Shown in pieces: positions 16,181 to 27,120 of a stretch of DNA of 64,000 nucleotides. The position numbers and the translations under genes were made by a program. Source of the stretch: Soehngenia longivitae (lineage in GTDB: Bacteria; Bacillota; Clostridia; Tissierellales; Tissierellaceae); assembly GCF_004684055.1 (NCBI RefSeq), contig NZ_SRIB01000005.1, positions 1-64,000 of the forward strand. The letters are read 5' to 3'. Every line of letters begins with the position of its first letter. The first letter of the stretch is position 1. The notes beneath the pieces were generated by a model. That model worked only from the letters and a program-made list of their open reading frames with translations, was not told the DNA's origin and searched no databases.

Positions 16181-17455
16181 ATGGCTAAAATTGATGATAA
16201 GCAACTTAGATGTTCATTTTGTGGGAAATCTCAAAATGAAGTCAAGAGACTTATAGCTGGCCCAAATGTTTATATATGTAACGAGTGCGTTGAATTATGT
16301 CAAGATATTATCGAAGAAGAATTCATAGATTATGAATACGACTACGATTTCGAGGATCTACCAAAACCTTCTAGCATAAAAGCAAGTTTAGATGAATATG
16401 TGATTCAGCAGGATAGAGCAAAAAAAGCTCTTTCAGTTGCTGTGTATAATCATTATAAGAGAATAAACAAAAAAACAAGTAAAAAAGATGATATAGAAAT
16501 TCAAAAAAGCAATATTTTGATGATAGGACCAACTGGTTCTGGCAAGACATTATTGGCTCAAACGTTGGCAAAGATATTAAATGTTCCTTTTGCCATAGCT
16601 GATGCTACAGCATTAACAGAGGCTGGTTATGTTGGGGAAGATGTAGAGAACATAATCCTTAAACTCATTCAGGCAGCTGATTATGACATCGAAAGAGCAG
16701 AGAAAGGAATTATTTATATTGATGAAATTGACAAAATTTCAAGAAAATCAGAGAACCCATCAATAACAAGAGATGTAAGTGGAGAGGGTGTGCAACAAGC
16801 TCTATTGAAAATATTAGAAGGAACAGTTGCAAATGTACCTCCTCAAGGTGGAAGAAAACATCCACATCAGGAATTCATTCAAGTTGACACATCAAATATA
16901 TTGTTTATTGTCGGTGGAGCATTTGATGGGTTAGAGAAGATCATTCAATCGAGAGTAGGTAAAAAATCTCTTGGATTTGGTGCAGAGATAAATACAAAAG
17001 AACAAAATATAGCAAAACTATTGAACAAAATTCAACCAGAAGATTTGATGAAATATGGCCTTATTCCTGAGTTTGTTGGGAGATTACCTGTGACAGTTAC
17101 TCTGGAAGAATTGGATGAAGAAGCTTTAGTTAGAATTTTAACTGAACCTAAAAACGCTATTGTGAAACAATATAAAGAGCTTTTCAGCATTGATGGAGTT
17201 GAACTAGAATTTGAAGATCAGGCATTAAGAACAATTGCAAAGAAAGCTATTGAGAGAAAAACAGGCGCTAGAGGTTTAAGAAGTATCATTGAAGAAAAAA
17301 TGATAGATATAATGTATGAAATACCTGATAGAGAAGACATAGTTAAGTGTGTTATTACAAAAGAAACTATTGAAAATGATCAAGGACCTACATTAGTTTT
17401 CTCAGAGAAAAAGACCAAAATCAATAAGAAGAGCAACAAAGAATCTGCATCATAA
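16181..17455 (+). CDS. clpX: ATP-dependent Clp protease ATP-binding subunit ClpX
   Basis: The 424-residue AAA+ unfoldase has an N-terminal zinc-binding domain with four Cys (CSFCGK and ICNECVELC), Walker A GPTGSGKT, Walker [10 protein letters not shown], and the GFG-like ClpP-docking region near SLGFGAEI. It recognises substrates and threads them into ClpP. AGGTGATTGG precedes the ATG. It is closely coupled to clpP and followed by its own terminator. Confidence 0.97.
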   Translation: MAKIDDKQLRCSFCGKSQNEVKRLIAGPNVYICNECVELCQDIIEEEFIDYEYDYDFEDLPKPSSIKASLDEYVIQQDRAKKALSVAVYNHYKRINKKTSKKDDIEIQKSNILMIGPTGSGKTLLAQTLAKILNVPFAIADATALTEAGYVGEDVENIILKLIQAADYDIERAEKGIIYIDEIDKISRKSENPSITRDVSGEGVQQALLKILEGTVANVPPQGGRKHPHQEFIQVDTSNILFIVGGAFDGLEKIIQSRVGKKSLGFGAEINTKEQNIAKLLNKIQPEDLMKYGLIPEFVGRLPVTVTLEELDEEALVRILTEPKNAIVKQYKELFSIDGVELEFEDQALRTIAKKAIERKTGARGLRSIIEEKMIDIMYEIPDREDIVKCVITKETIENDQGPTLVFSEKKTKINKKSNKESAS

Positions 17456-17482
17456 AGGCTCACTAATGTGGGCTTTTATTTT
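17454..17482 (+). terminator. terminator between clpX and lon
   Basis: AAAGGCTCAC pairs with GTGGGCTTTT (two G-T pairs) around a TAAT loop, followed by ATTTT. It starts within the clpX stop codon. Because only 20 bases separate it from lon, some read-through or a promoter inside clpX must feed lon. Confidence 0.7.
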
Positions 17483-17502
17483 GCTAAAAAGAGGTGAACA
17501 AC

Positions 17503-19863
17503 TTGGATAAAATATATACGATAGTAGAAAAAACACTTCCCTTAATACCCTTAAGAGGAGTTTCAATATTTCCTTATATGGTAATACATTTTGATGTGGG
17601 CAGAGAAAAATCCATACAAGCTCTTGAACATGCGATGATGACAGATTCAATGATCGTACTTTCAACTCAAAGAGACCCAAAAATCGATGATCCAACAGAG
17701 GATGATTTTTATGATGTTGGCACTGTGGCCAATGTAAAGCAGATGTTAAAACTTCCAGGAGGAAGCATTAGAGTTTTAGTAGAGGGTTTAAATAGATGTA
17801 AAATAAAAGAATGTGTAAAAACTGAACCATTTTTTGAAGTCATACTTGATGAATATATCTACAACCCAGATAAAGTAGAACAAACTCCTGAAATAGAAGC
17901 TGCGATGAGATTAATAATGAATGATTTAGAGGATTATTTAGCATTAAATCCTAAAATTTCTCAAGAGTTGCTGACTACTGTCGAAGATATTGAGGATCCT
18001 GGGAGATTTGCAGATGTAATAGCAAGCTACATTTTCTTAAAGCAAGAAGATGACCAATCGATATTAGAAACTTTTGATATATCTGAGAGATTAGAAATTT
18101 TACACAAGATATTGCAAGCAGAAATAGAGTTGTTAAGAATTGAAGATAAGATAAATCAAAGAGTTAGGAAACAAATAAGTAAAGTTCAAAAAGAGTATTA
18201 TCTAAGAGAGCAATTGAAAGCGATACAAAAAGAGCTAGGGGAAGAAGAAGATTATTCATCTGAAATTGAAGAGTATAAAGAAAAAATAAGAAAAGCTAAG
18301 ATGAGTAAAGAGGCAGAAGAGAAAGCTCTTAAAGAAGTAGAAAGACTATCTAAGATGCCAAGTTATTCTGCGGAAGTAGGGGTTATCAGAACTTATATAG
18401 ATTGGCTTATTGACCTACCTTGGGCTAAAGAAACAAAAGAAAAAATAGATATAAAAAAGGCAAGAAATATATTAGATGAAGATCATTATGGCCTAGATGA
18501 TGTAAAAGAAAGGATACTTGAATTTATTGCTGTTAAAAAATTGACAGGAACATTAAAAGGACCGATTCTCTGTTTAGTTGGACCTCCTGGAGTTGGGAAA
18601 ACATCTATAGCAAAATCAATTGCAAAAGCATTAAATAGAAATTTTGTGAGGATGTCCTTAGGAGGAGTTCGCGATGAGGCAGAAATTAGAGGACATAGAA
18701 GAACATATGTGGGAAGTATGCCTGGCAGGATAATATCATCAATAAAAAAATCAGGTACTAAAAATCCAGTATTTTTATTAGATGAAGTAGATAAACTAGC
18801 TAATGATTTCAGGGGAGATCCAGCGAGTGCATTGTTGGAAGTGTTGGACCCAGAGCAGAATTCAACTTTTACCGATCATTATCTAGAAGTTGCATTTGAT
18901 TTGTCAAAAGTAATGTTTATAACTACAGCAAATACTACTGCTACAATTCCGCAAGCATTGTTGGACAGAATGGAAGTAATTAGAATTAGTGGTTATACAG
19001 AAGAAGAAAAATATGAAATAGCTCGTAGACATTTGATACCGAAACAACTAAAAGACCATGGACTTTCGCTAGAAAATCTTTCAATTTCAGATCAAGCTTT
19101 AAGAATTGTAATTAGCAATTATACGCGAGAGGCCGGTGTTAGAAATCTCGAAAGAAATATTGCTAATTTATGTAGAAAAGCAGCAAAAAAAATTGTTGAA
19201 ATAAAGACTAAAAAAGTATCAATTAATGCAAATAATCTTGACAAATATTTGGGACCTCCTAGATTTAGATTTGACACTGTAAAAGATGAAGACTTAGTTG
19301 GGGTGGTTAATGGTTTAGCATGGACAGAGGTTGGTGGCGATACATTAAGTGTTGAGGCCATCGTTATGAAAGGAAAAGGCAGTATTCAGCTAACAGGTCA
19401 ACTTGGAGATGTAATGAAAGAATCTGCAATGGCTGGTATAAGCTATATTAGAGCAAATGCCGAAAAGTTTGGAATTGATCCTTACTTTTATAAAGACTAC
19501 GATATACACATTCATGTACCAGAAGGAGCAATACCAAAAGATGGTCCGTCAGCTGGGGTTACGATGGCAACGGCTGTAATATCAGCACTTAAAAATGTAA
19601 AAGTAAAGAAAGATGTCGCTATGACTGGGGAAATTACTTTAAGAGGTATAGTACTTCCGGTTGGTGGAATTAAAGAGAAAGTTCTTGCAGCTCATAGAAT
19701 GGGGATAAAAATGATTATATTGCCAGAAGATAACAAAATAGATTTAAATGAGATACCTGATAGAGTTAAGAAAAGCATAGAATTTGTATTCGTCAAAAAA
19801 TTAGATGATGTTTTAGAGAGGGCATTGCTCATTGCAGATGGTGGTAAAGATGAAAGTAACTAA
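17503..19863 (+). CDS. lon: ATP-dependent protease Lon
   Basis: The 786-residue protein has an N-terminal LON substrate domain (from [14 protein letters not shown]), a coiled middle (around [19 protein letters not shown]), AAA+ Walker [10 protein letters not shown], and the C-terminal protease domain with catalytic Ser in KDGPSAGVT and a Lys in [10 protein letters not shown]. It degrades damaged and regulatory proteins. The TTG at 17503 is preferred because GAGGTG lies six bases before it; the upstream in-frame GTG at 17494 is part of that ribosome binding site. The end overlaps engB by 14 bp. Confidence 0.95.
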   Translation: MDKIYTIVEKTLPLIPLRGVSIFPYMVIHFDVGREKSIQALEHAMMTDSMIVLSTQRDPKIDDPTEDDFYDVGTVANVKQMLKLPGGSIRVLVEGLNRCKIKECVKTEPFFEVILDEYIYNPDKVEQTPEIEAAMRLIMNDLEDYLALNPKISQELLTTVEDIEDPGRFADVIASYIFLKQEDDQSILETFDISERLEILHKILQAEIELLRIEDKINQRVRKQISKVQKEYYLREQLKAIQKELGEEEDYSSEIEEYKEKIRKAKMSKEAEEKALKEVERLSKMPSYSAEVGVIRTYIDWLIDLPWAKETKEKIDIKKARNILDEDHYGLDDVKERILEFIAVKKLTGTLKGPILCLVGPPGVGKTSIAKSIAKALNRNFVRMSLGGVRDEAEIRGHRRTYVGSMPGRIISSIKKSGTKNPVFLLDEVDKLANDFRGDPASALLEVLDPEQNSTFTDHYLEVAFDLSKVMFITTANTTATIPQALLDRMEVIRISGYTEEEKYEIARRHLIPKQLKDHGLSLENLSISDQALRIVISNYTREAGVRNLERNIANLCRKAAKKIVEIKTKKVSINANNLDKYLGPPRFRFDTVKDEDLVGVVNGLAWTEVGGDTLSVEAIVMKGKGSIQLTGQLGDVMKESAMAGISYIRANAEKFGIDPYFYKDYDIHIHVPEGAIPKDGPSAGVTMATAVISALKNVKVKKDVAMTGEITLRGIVLPVGGIKEKVLAAHRMGIKMIILPEDNKIDLNEIPDRVKKSIEFVFVKKLDDVLERALLIADGGKDESN

Positions 19864-20431
19864 ATCAGAGCTTGAAAGAATAGCTGTAGATAGAGAACAT
19901 TATCCTGAGAATGGATTGCCAGAGATTGCATTTGTTGGCAGGTCAAATGTAGGCAAATCTTCACTTATAAATGCTTTATTAAACAGGAAAAATTTAGCAA
20001 GAACTAGCAGCAAACCAGGGAAAACTAGAACTATTAATTTTTATTTAGTAAATGATATGATTCGATTTGTTGACCTGCCTGGATATGGGTATGCTGGAGT
20101 TTCATTTTCAGAAAGAAATAAATGGGCAGACATTGTTAATGAGTACCTTTTTAAAAGACCAAATCTAAGAGCTATTATAATGATAGTGGACATTAGACAT
20201 GAGCCGACTGAGAAGGACTTAATTATGTATGAGTTTTTAAAAGCTTATGATTATACTAGCATAGTGGTTGCTACAAAAGCAGATAAAATATCTAAGGGAA
20301 AATGGCAAAGCAATTTAAAGATAATAAGAAATAAGATGAATCTAAAAGATGAGACTTTGCTGATACCTATATCTTCTAGTGACAAAATAAATATTGATAA
20401 GCTTTGGGAAGTAATAGATGGGTTGGTATAA
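19850..20431 (+). CDS. engB: ribosome biogenesis GTP-binding protein EngB/YsxC
   Basis: The 193-residue TrmE-Era-EngA-like GTPase has G1 GRSNVGKSS (residues 30-38), G3 DLPGYG and G4 TKADK. The family is needed for large-subunit ribosome assembly. The ATG at 19850 follows GGTGG and overlaps the end of lon, so the two are probably translationally coupled. A terminator follows seven bases after the stop. Confidence 0.95.
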   Translation: MKVTKSELERIAVDREHYPENGLPEIAFVGRSNVGKSSLINALLNRKNLARTSSKPGKTRTINFYLVNDMIRFVDLPGYGYAGVSFSERNKWADIVNEYLFKRPNLRAIIMIVDIRHEPTEKDLIMYEFLKAYDYTSIVVATKADKISKGKWQSNLKIIRNKMNLKDETLLIPISSSDKINIDKLWEVIDGLV

Positions 20432-20437
20432 CAAACA

Positions 20438-20464
20438 AAAGACCAGTATCTAGTACTGGTCTTT
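20438..20464. terminator. bidirectional terminator between engB and rubredoxin
   Basis: AAAGACCAGTA and TACTGGTCTTT form an 11-bp stem with a TCTAG loop. It serves two converging genes. Confidence 0.9.
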
Positions 20465-20469
20465 CTTAA

Positions 20470-20628
20470 TTATTCTTTTTCAAACATATCCTTTGTAGCG
20501 CCACAAACAGGGCAAACCCAATCATCAGGAAGATCTTCAAAAGCTACACCAGGAGCAATTCCTCCATCTGGATCTCCTTCAGCAGGATCATAAACATAAC
20601 CACAAGGACCACAAACCCATCTTTCCAT
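20470..20628 (-). CDS. rubredoxin
   Basis: The 52-residue protein has the two rubredoxin Cys pairs, [10 protein letters not shown] near the N terminus and [11 protein letters not shown] near the C terminus, plus DLPDDWVCP between them. These four Cys bind one iron atom for single-electron transfer, commonly in anaerobic oxygen and peroxide defence. AGGAG precedes the ATG, and a TATAAT lies about 40 bases upstream. It is a single-gene unit with no obvious redox partner in the window. Confidence 0.96.
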   Translation of the reverse strand: MERWVCGPCGYVYDPAEGDPDGGIAPGVAFEDLPDDWVCPVCGATKDMFEKE

Positions 20629-20667
20629 ATAAATTCTCCTTTCATAATAAATTTATTATTTAGTTGT

Positions 20668-20676
20668 ATTATATCA
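20668..20676 (-). promoter_or_regulatory. -10 element of the rubredoxin gene
   Basis: On the minus strand the sequence reads TATGATATAAT, with TATAAT at 20668-20673, about 40 bases before the rubredoxin ATG. No clear -35 box is seen. Confidence 0.5.
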
Positions 20677-20775
20677 TAGCTTAAATAAAAATAATATTAC
20701 AATTTCAATATATAGAGATTATATACGACAAATATGGGTAAAATACATATGAATACAAGAATGGAAGTGGTGAAG

Positions 20776-21165
20776 ATGAACTATATTTATAAAAGCGCAG
20801 TTTGTAGTGATTTAGAATATATAAGATCTTTTATAGATAGGACTATTAAGACTTTAAACTGTGTGATATCAAACAAAGAAGTATTATTTGATATCAAGGT
20901 TATTTTAAATGAATTGATTGTTAATGGTGCATTGCATGGAAATGAGTGCATGAAAGACAAATCTGTAAATCTTACCATTACCTTATACGATAATAAATTA
21001 ACGATAGAAGTTGAAGACGAAGGCAAAGGCATTTCATATGATTTTGAAGAATATAATCCATTTGATTTTAAGTCATGGGGCAGAGGATTAGTGCTTGTGA
21101 AAGGTCTATCAGATGAGTTTATAGTTGAAAATAATCGTGCTATATCAATTAAGAAGCTTTGCTGA
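20776..21165 (+). CDS. anti-sigma-factor-type ATPase (HATPase_c_2, RsbW/SpoIIAB-like)
   Basis: The 129-residue small GHKL ATPase has an N-box helix (DIKVILNELIVNGALHGN), a G1 box (VEDEGKGI) and a G2-like WGRGLVLVKGL. This is the domain of RsbW/SpoIIAB kinases, which sequester sigma factors and phosphorylate anti-anti-sigma proteins. No sigma factor or STAS gene is adjacent, so the partner is elsewhere or it acts in another switch. The ATG at 20776 is chosen because the homologous domain begins there; GGTG is upstream. In-frame starts exist back to 20734. Confidence 0.78.
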   Translation: MNYIYKSAVCSDLEYIRSFIDRTIKTLNCVISNKEVLFDIKVILNELIVNGALHGNECMKDKSVNLTITLYDNKLTIEVEDEGKGISYDFEEYNPFDFKSWGRGLVLVKGLSDEFIVENNRAISIKKLC

Positions 21166-21192
21166 TATTGTTATAATAATATCAGCTTTTTT
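21161..21192 (+). terminator. terminator after anti-sigma-type gene
   Basis: GCTGATATT and AATATCAGC form a 9-bp stem with an 8-base loop, followed by TTTTTT. The stem begins inside the stop codon region. Confidence 0.9.
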
Positions 21193-21424
21193 AGTTTATA
21201 CTTATTTTTTTATCTTTTCTATATTCTCCATGAAACCTTTTATGTAAGTTTTAGAATTTTTTTCGATTTATTTAAATTAATTTTTTTTTGTTTCTTTTTA
21301 ACTTGCATTTAGCGGGTTATATGGAATTATTAAATTTTGGTTTAAATTATTATGTATTTATGGTAAACTATTAAGGTTAGGAATAAATAATTTTATAAGA
21401 ACTTTTAGGAAGGAAATGTAACAT
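21193..21424. other. intergenic leader upstream of typA
   Basis: These 232 AT-rich bases have long T runs. No gene or convincing riboswitch is seen. The typA promoter is probably within the last 80 bases, but no consensus hexamers stand out. Confidence 0.4.
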
Positions 21425-23239
21425 ATGAAAAGAGAAGACATTAGAAATATTGCAATAATTGCCCATGTTGATCATGGAAAGACTACATTAGTAGATAGTT
21501 TATTGAGACAATCTGGAGTATTTAGACTAAATCAAGTAGTAGAAGAAAGAGTTATGGACTCAAACGACATCGAGAAAGAAAGAGGAATTACCATTTTATC
21601 AAAAAATACTGCTGTTAATTATAATGGTACAAAAATAAATATTGTGGATACTCCTGGCCACGCTGATTTCGGTGGAGAGGTAGAGAGGGTTCTTAAAATG
21701 GTAAACGGAGTAGTACTATTGGTTGACGCATTTGAAGGTCCTATGCCTCAGACAAAGTTCGTACTAAAGAAAGCATTGGAATTAAAATTACCAGTAATCG
21801 TGGCTATCAATAAAATAGATAGATTAGATGCAAGACCTGATGAAGTTATTGATGAAATATTAGATTTATTTATAGAATTAGGTGCAGACGATAAGCAATT
21901 GGAAGTTCCATTCGTATTTATTTCTGCTAAACAAGGTACTGCTACTTTAGATGTGAAAAATCCTAAAGAAGATATGAAAGATTTATTTGAAACCATTTTA
22001 AACTTTATTCCAGCTCCTGAAGGAGATGAGAATGGTAAAGGACAAGTTTTAATATCAACCATTGATTATAATGACTACCAAGGGAGAATAGGAATTGGTA
22101 AAATAGAAAGAGGAGAGTTGAGAATAAATCAGGAAATTTTTGTAGTTAATTATGCACATCCTGAGAAAAAGGAGAAAGCAAGGATTTCAAAACTTTATGA
22201 ATTTCAAGGCTTAAACAAAGTTGAGGTTGAAAGTGCAAAATTTGGAAGTATCGTTGCTATAACAGGACCTTCAGGTATTGAAGTAGGAGATACGATATGT
22301 GACGCTGAAGAAATAGAAGCTTTACCTTTTGTTAAAATTTCAGAACCCACTCTTTCTATGACTTTTAGTGTCAATGATAGCCCATTTGCGGGAAGAGAAG
22401 GGGAATTTGTGACTTCTAGGCAACTCAGGAATAGATTATTTAAAGAGTTACAAACTGATGTTAGTTTAAGAGTAGAGGAAACTGATAGCACTGATGCTTT
22501 TAAAGTATCCGGCAGAGGGGAGCTACATCTTTCGGTATTAATTGAAAATATGAGACGAGAGGGCTATGAGTTTCAGGTTTCTAAACCCGAAGTCTTATAT
22601 AGAATGGTAAATGGGAAAAAACATGAGCCTATCGAAAGGGTAATAATAGATGTAAGTGTTGATTTTATAGGCATCGTAATTGAGAAACTAGGGCAACGAA
22701 AAGGAGAATTAGTTAGCATATCAGATAATTCATCTGGGTATTCAAGGTTAGAATTTTTAATTCCTGCAAGGGGACTAATTGGATATAGACAAGAATTTTT
22801 AAGTGATACAAAGGGAAATGGCATTTTGAATTCAATATTTGAAGGGTATGAACCTTACAAAGGAGATATTCCAAAACGAAAGCTTGGATCACTGATAGCA
22901 TTTGAGACCGGAGAAGCTACTGCTTATGGATTATATCAGGCTCAAGATCGAGGGACTCTTTTCATAACACCTGGAACAGAAGTTTATGAAGGAATGGTAG
23001 TAGGATCAAACCCTAAAGGCCTAGACATAGAAGTAAATGTTACAAGAAAAAAACAACAATCAAATATAAGAGCTGCAGGCTCTGATGAAGCACTTAGATT
23101 GTCACCTGCTAAATTTTTATCATTAGAGGAAGCTTTAGAGTTTATTGATAACGATGAATTAATTGAAGTAACACCTAAGAATTTTAGAATTAGAAAGAGA
23201 ATTCTTGATTCAAATTTAAGATACAAATCTAAAAAGTAA
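21425..23239 (+). CDS. typA: translational GTPase TypA/BipA
   Basis: The 604-residue elongation-factor-like GTPase has G1 [10 protein letters not shown]3 [14 protein letters not shown] and G4 NKIDR. They are followed by EF-G-like domains and the BipA-specific C-terminal region ([12 protein letters not shown]-like stretch, [10 protein letters not shown]). It acts in ribosome assembly and stress adaptation. GGAAGG precedes the ATG. Cls follows 20 bp later on the same strand. Confidence 0.96.
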   Translation: MKREDIRNIAIIAHVDHGKTTLVDSLLRQSGVFRLNQVVEERVMDSNDIEKERGITILSKNTAVNYNGTKINIVDTPGHADFGGEVERVLKMVNGVVLLVDAFEGPMPQTKFVLKKALELKLPVIVAINKIDRLDARPDEVIDEILDLFIELGADDKQLEVPFVFISAKQGTATLDVKNPKEDMKDLFETILNFIPAPEGDENGKGQVLISTIDYNDYQGRIGIGKIERGELRINQEIFVVNYAHPEKKEKARISKLYEFQGLNKVEVESAKFGSIVAITGPSGIEVGDTICDAEEIEALPFVKISEPTLSMTFSVNDSPFAGREGEFVTSRQLRNRLFKELQTDVSLRVEETDSTDAFKVSGRGELHLSVLIENMRREGYEFQVSKPEVLYRMVNGKKHEPIERVIIDVSVDFIGIVIEKLGQRKGELVSISDNSSGYSRLEFLIPARGLIGYRQEFLSDTKGNGILNSIFEGYEPYKGDIPKRKLGSLIAFETGEATAYGLYQAQDRGTLFITPGTEVYEGMVVGSNPKGLDIEVNVTRKKQQSNIRAAGSDEALRLSPAKFLSLEEALEFIDNDELIEVTPKNFRIRKRILDSNLRYKSKK

Positions 23240-23259
23240 TTAATATTTGAGGTGCATTT

Positions 23260-24714
23260 ATGAACGATTTCGCATCAGCTTATTTTTTAATATTTTCTAA
23301 TCTGTTTTGGATTAATTTGATACTCGCAGTGGTATTGGTTATCTTTGAAAGAAAGAATCCTACATCTACGTGGTTATGGCTGATGGTGTTGTTCTTTTTC
23401 CCTGTTGTTGGTTTCCTCTTTTATTTAATTGTTGGCCAAGACTTATCAAAGAAAAAAATATTTAAAATTAAAGCAGACGAAGATGATTGCTTCGAAGAAA
23501 TGGTTAAGGAGCAAGAAGAATTATTTAACTCTAAAGAATTTAGAGAAGAAAATTCTGAATACTTCACATATGAAGACATTATTAACTTGCATTTAAAAGG
23601 TGATAAATCGATATTCACTTATCAAAATGATGTGGAATTAATTTTTGATGGACATGATAAATTTAAAGAACTCTTTGAAAGCATAAATAAAGCTAAAAAC
23701 TACATTTATATTGAGTATTATATATTTAAAAGCGATCATATTGGAAGTGAATTTCTAGATATCTTAACTAAAAAAGCAAACGAAGGCATTGAAGTTAAGC
23801 TGTTAGTTGATGGTATGGGTGGAAGAAAACTATCAAAGAAATCTTTAGAGCCATTAAAACAAGCAGGTGGAGAAGTAGCTTTTTTCTTCCCATCAATTAT
23901 TCCTTTTGTAAACACTAGAGTAAATTATAGAAATCATAGAAAGATATGTATAATAGACGGAAAAGAAGCTTTTCTAGGAGGGTTTAATGTTGGAGATGAG
24001 TATTTAGGGCTATCTAAAAAATTTGGTAATTGGAGAGATACTCATATTAAGTTAAAGGGAGAAGCAATAAGTTTTATTTTATGGCAATTCTTTGTTGATT
24101 GGAGATTTGCCACTAAAAATGAACTTAAAGGGTGTCAGACATATATAGACAATCCTAATAGTTCTAAAACAGGCATTCAAATTGTTAGCAGTGGTCCAGA
24201 TTCTAAATGGCCGGGTATAAAAGATGGATATTTCAAAATGATATCTAATGCAAAACATAAATTATATATTGAATCGCCTTATTTTATACCGGACGATAGT
24301 ATATTTGAAGCCTTAAAAATTGCAAGCCTTTCAGGAGTAGATGTTAGAGTAATGGTACCCAATAAGCCAGATCATCCTTTTGTATATTGGGCAGGTACTA
24401 GTTATATGGGAGAACTCTTGGAAGCTGGGGTTAAGTTTTACACTTATCAAAAGGGCTTTTTACATTCAAAAGTACTGATAATGGATGATTTTGTTTCTTC
24501 TGTGGGAACAGCTAACTTAGATATAAGAAGCTTTAAGTTGAATTTTGAGATAAATGCATTTATTTACAGTAAAGACATAAATGAAAAATTAACAAAAAGA
24601 TTTATAGATGACTTTAAAAATTGTAAAGAGATAACATTGGAAGAATACAACAAAAGATCGAATATAATAAAAATAAAAGAATCTTTCTCAAGACTACTTT
24701 CATCAATATTATAA
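23260..24714 (+). CDS. cls: cardiolipin synthase
   Basis: The 484-residue protein has two N-terminal membrane helices (residues ~8-60) and two phospholipase D HKD motifs: HRKICIIDGKEAFLGG in the middle and HSKVLIMDDFVSSVGTAN near the end. It condenses two phosphatidylglycerols to cardiolipin at the membrane. Length is the same as other bacterial Cls. AGGTGC lies upstream of the ATG, and a palindromic terminator overlaps the stop codon. Confidence 0.95.
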   Translation: MNDFASAYFLIFSNLFWINLILAVVLVIFERKNPTSTWLWLMVLFFFPVVGFLFYLIVGQDLSKKKIFKIKADEDDCFEEMVKEQEELFNSKEFREENSEYFTYEDIINLHLKGDKSIFTYQNDVELIFDGHDKFKELFESINKAKNYIYIEYYIFKSDHIGSEFLDILTKKANEGIEVKLLVDGMGGRKLSKKSLEPLKQAGGEVAFFFPSIIPFVNTRVNYRNHRKICIIDGKEAFLGGFNVGDEYLGLSKKFGNWRDTHIKLKGEAISFILWQFFVDWRFATKNELKGCQTYIDNPNSSKTGIQIVSSGPDSKWPGIKDGYFKMISNAKHKLYIESPYFIPDDSIFEALKIASLSGVDVRVMVPNKPDHPFVYWAGTSYMGELLEAGVKFYTYQKGFLHSKVLIMDDFVSSVGTANLDIRSFKLNFEINAFIYSKDINEKLTKRFIDDFKNCKEITLEEYNKRSNIIKIKESFSRLLSSIL

Positions 24715-24738
24715 AGCTCAGCAATTGCTGAGCTTTAT
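24711..24738. terminator. bidirectional terminator between cls and pepT
   Basis: ATAAAGCTCAGC and GCTGAGCTTTAT form a 12-bp stem with an AATT loop between converging genes. Confidence 0.9.
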
Positions 24739-24746
24739 AATATTTA

Positions 24747-25979
24747 TTAAAATTTTTCAGTTGATAGTCTAATTATTTCTAGTATAGTTTCAACAGCTTT
24801 TTCCATGCTTTGAATTGGTATATACTCATATTTACCATGGAAATTGAACCCACCTGTAAATATATTAGGGCAAGGTAATCCCATGAATGATAGTCTAGCT
24901 CCATCGGTGCCACCTCTAATAGGCTGAATTTTTGGGGTTATTCCAATGTTTTCCATAGCTTCTTTTGCAAGGTCGATGATGAACATTTTAGGTTCAATCA
25001 TTTCTTTCATGTTATAATATGAATCTTTTAATTCTAAAGTGATTATATCACCATATTTCTTATTTAAAAAATCAACGGTTTCTTGCAATAATCTCTTTTT
25101 ATTTTCAAATAATTCTCTTGAATGATCCCTTATAATATAAGAGATGGTAGTGTTTTCTACTGTGCCATTAATATTTGTCAAATGATAGAATCCTTCGTAT
25201 TTTTCAGTGTATTCAGGCCTTCCATTTACAGGGAGCATAGAATTTAATTCCATGGCTATTAACGCTGAATTAACCATTTTATTTTTTGCACTACCGGGAT
25301 GGACATTTCTTCCTTGTATCGTTATTTTTGCACTGGCTGCATTGAAGTTTTCATATTCTAATTCTCCAATAGGTCCACCATCAAGGGTGTATGCAAAGGA
25401 AGCACCAAATTTCTTCACATCAAATAAATCTGCTCCTCTTCCTATTTCTTCATCTGGGGTAAAAGCGATTCTTATTTTTCCATGTATAATCTCAGGATGA
25501 GAGAGTAAATATTCCATAGCAGTAATTATTTCAGCTATTCCCGCTTTGTCATCTGCACCAAGAAGAGTTGTTCCATCTGTAGTTATCAAATCTAATCCTA
25601 TATTTTCTAGTAGCTCAGGAAAATCTAAAGGAGACAAAACTATACCTGTTTCTTCATTTAGGACAATATCCTTTCCATCATAGTTTTTTATGATCTTTGG
25701 ATTTACATTTTTTCCTGACATGTCTGGGCTAGTATCCATATGAGCAATAAAACCTATTACAGGTAAATCCTTTTTAGTATTTGCAGGACATGTGGCCATT
25801 ACATAGCCGTTTTCATCCACTTCCACTTCAGCTAGTCCTATTTCTTTTAATTCATCAGCAATTTTTTTGGCAAACTCTAGTTGAGTTTTTGTACTAGGAC
25901 AAGTTGGAGAATTTTCATCTGATGTTGTTTCAATTTTTACATAGTTTAAAAAGCGTTCTGTTAAATTTTGCAATTTCAT
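24747..25979 (-). CDS. pepT: peptidase T (tripeptide aminopeptidase)
   Basis: The 410-residue M20 metallopeptidase has zinc ligands in [15 protein letters not shown] and [12 protein letters not shown], and a dimerisation domain between about residues 210 and 320. [17 protein letters not shown] is the conserved C-terminal active-site stretch. It cleaves the N-terminal residue of tripeptides in the cytoplasm and so complements the nearby oligopeptide transporter. GAGGAGGG lies just upstream of the ATG. It is divergent from degV. Confidence 0.95.
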   Translation of the reverse strand: MKLQNLTERFLNYVKIETTSDENSPTCPSTKTQLEFAKKIADELKEIGLAEVEVDENGYVMATCPANTKKDLPVIGFIAHMDTSPDMSGKNVNPKIIKNYDGKDIVLNEETGIVLSPLDFPELLENIGLDLITTDGTTLLGADDKAGIAEIITAMEYLLSHPEIIHGKIRIAFTPDEEIGRGADLFDVKKFGASFAYTLDGGPIGELEYENFNAASAKITIQGRNVHPGSAKNKMVNSALIAMELNSMLPVNGRPEYTEKYEGFYHLTNINGTVENTTISYIIRDHSRELFENKKRLLQETVDFLNKKYGDIITLELKDSYYNMKEMIEPKMFIIDLAKEAMENIGITPKIQPIRGGTDGARLSFMGLPCPNIFTGGFNFHGKYEYIPIQSMEKAVETILEIIRLSTEKF

Positions 25980-26071
25980 CCCTCCTCACATTTATTTTAT
26001 ATCAATCTATTGTATAAGTATATCTTTTTTTATATTATATAAGAAAGTATAAAGAAAATGGAGGAGTTATT

Positions 26072-26935
26072 ATGAAAGTAAAGATATTAACAGATTCAGC
26101 AAGCGATTTACCAGAAGAAATAATTAAAGAGTATGATATAGACGTATTGCCAATGACTATAATAAAAGATGATAAGGAGTACAAAGACAGAGTAGACATA
26201 TCACCTAAAGTTATTTTTGATGGGATGAGAAATAAGGAAGTTTTTAAAACTTCTCAAGTTACGCCAATTGCATTTGAAGAAAAGTTTGAGCAATACGCAA
26301 AACAAGGCATACCTGTAGTATATGTTGGTTTTTCATCTGAACTATCTGCAACCTATCAATCAAGCGTAATAGCGAAGGACAATGTTTTAACAAAATATCC
26401 TGAGGCAAAAATAGAAGTGATAGACACTTACGCAGCATCAGGTGGATTTGGACTTATTGTTTTAGAAGCAGCAAAGTTTGCAAGAGCAGGGAAAGAAGTT
26501 GATGAAATACTAGATAGGGTCAATTTGGCAAAAGAATCTATTGATCACATCTTTACTGTTGATGACATAGAGTATTTATACAGAGGTGGTAGAGTTTCTA
26601 GAACTTCTGCTGTATTAGGAGGGATGTTAAATATAAAACCTATACTTGAAGTAAAAGACGGTAAATTAATTCCATTAGAAAAAGTCAGGGGGAAAAACAA
26701 AGTATTTACGAGAATGGTAGAGTTGATGGAAGAAAGAAGCATAGATAAAGATTTTACAAATGCGACTATTTGCATAACTCATGGGGATGATCTAGAGGGT
26801 GCTCTTAAATTAAAGGAATTGATCGAAAAAAGATATAATGCTAAAAACTTTATCATAAACATGATAGGAGCAACTATTGGTGCGCATTCTGGTCCTGGAA
26901 CGTTAGCATTGTTTTATCCTAAAACAAAACTTTAG
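26072..26935 (+). CDS. DegV family fatty-acid-binding protein
   Basis: The 287-residue protein has the typical DegV N terminus ILTDSASDLPEE, the TSQVTP motif, VGFSSELSATYQS, and RGKNKVF followed by the C-terminal HSGPGTLALFY. It is a more canonical FakB-like protein than the one at 12988. Its role is to bind a fatty acid for phosphorylation by a FakA partner, which is not in the window. GGAGG precedes the ATG. Confidence 0.92.
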   Translation: MKVKILTDSASDLPEEIIKEYDIDVLPMTIIKDDKEYKDRVDISPKVIFDGMRNKEVFKTSQVTPIAFEEKFEQYAKQGIPVVYVGFSSELSATYQSSVIAKDNVLTKYPEAKIEVIDTYAASGGFGLIVLEAAKFARAGKEVDEILDRVNLAKESIDHIFTVDDIEYLYRGGRVSRTSAVLGGMLNIKPILEVKDGKLIPLEKVRGKNKVFTRMVELMEERSIDKDFTNATICITHGDDLEGALKLKELIEKRYNAKNFIINMIGATIGAHSGPGTLALFYPKTKL

Positions 26936-27120
26936 CAATAACAAGCTTTAAAGTATAATAAATTATAGATAATATTCAAATTATTATATATATTAAAAAC
27001 TTATTGAAATTCTATAAAGTTTAATATATAATCTGATTAACACCTAAATTGGTCAGAATATTCTTTCGAGTCCCAAAATAGGTATTGCAGGTGATTAAAT
27101 AAAATAAAGGGGGATATTAC

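Noticed and set aside
12988-26935. The two degV genes as a recent duplication
   Set aside because: The proteins are clearly diverged along their whole length and have different neighbours, so this is an old paralogy common in Firmicutes.
26936-27120. Possible riboswitch or T-box before oppA
   Set aside because: The region is AT-rich and shows neither a T-box sequence nor a known aptamer pattern; only a weak CACCT/AGGTG complementarity was seen.
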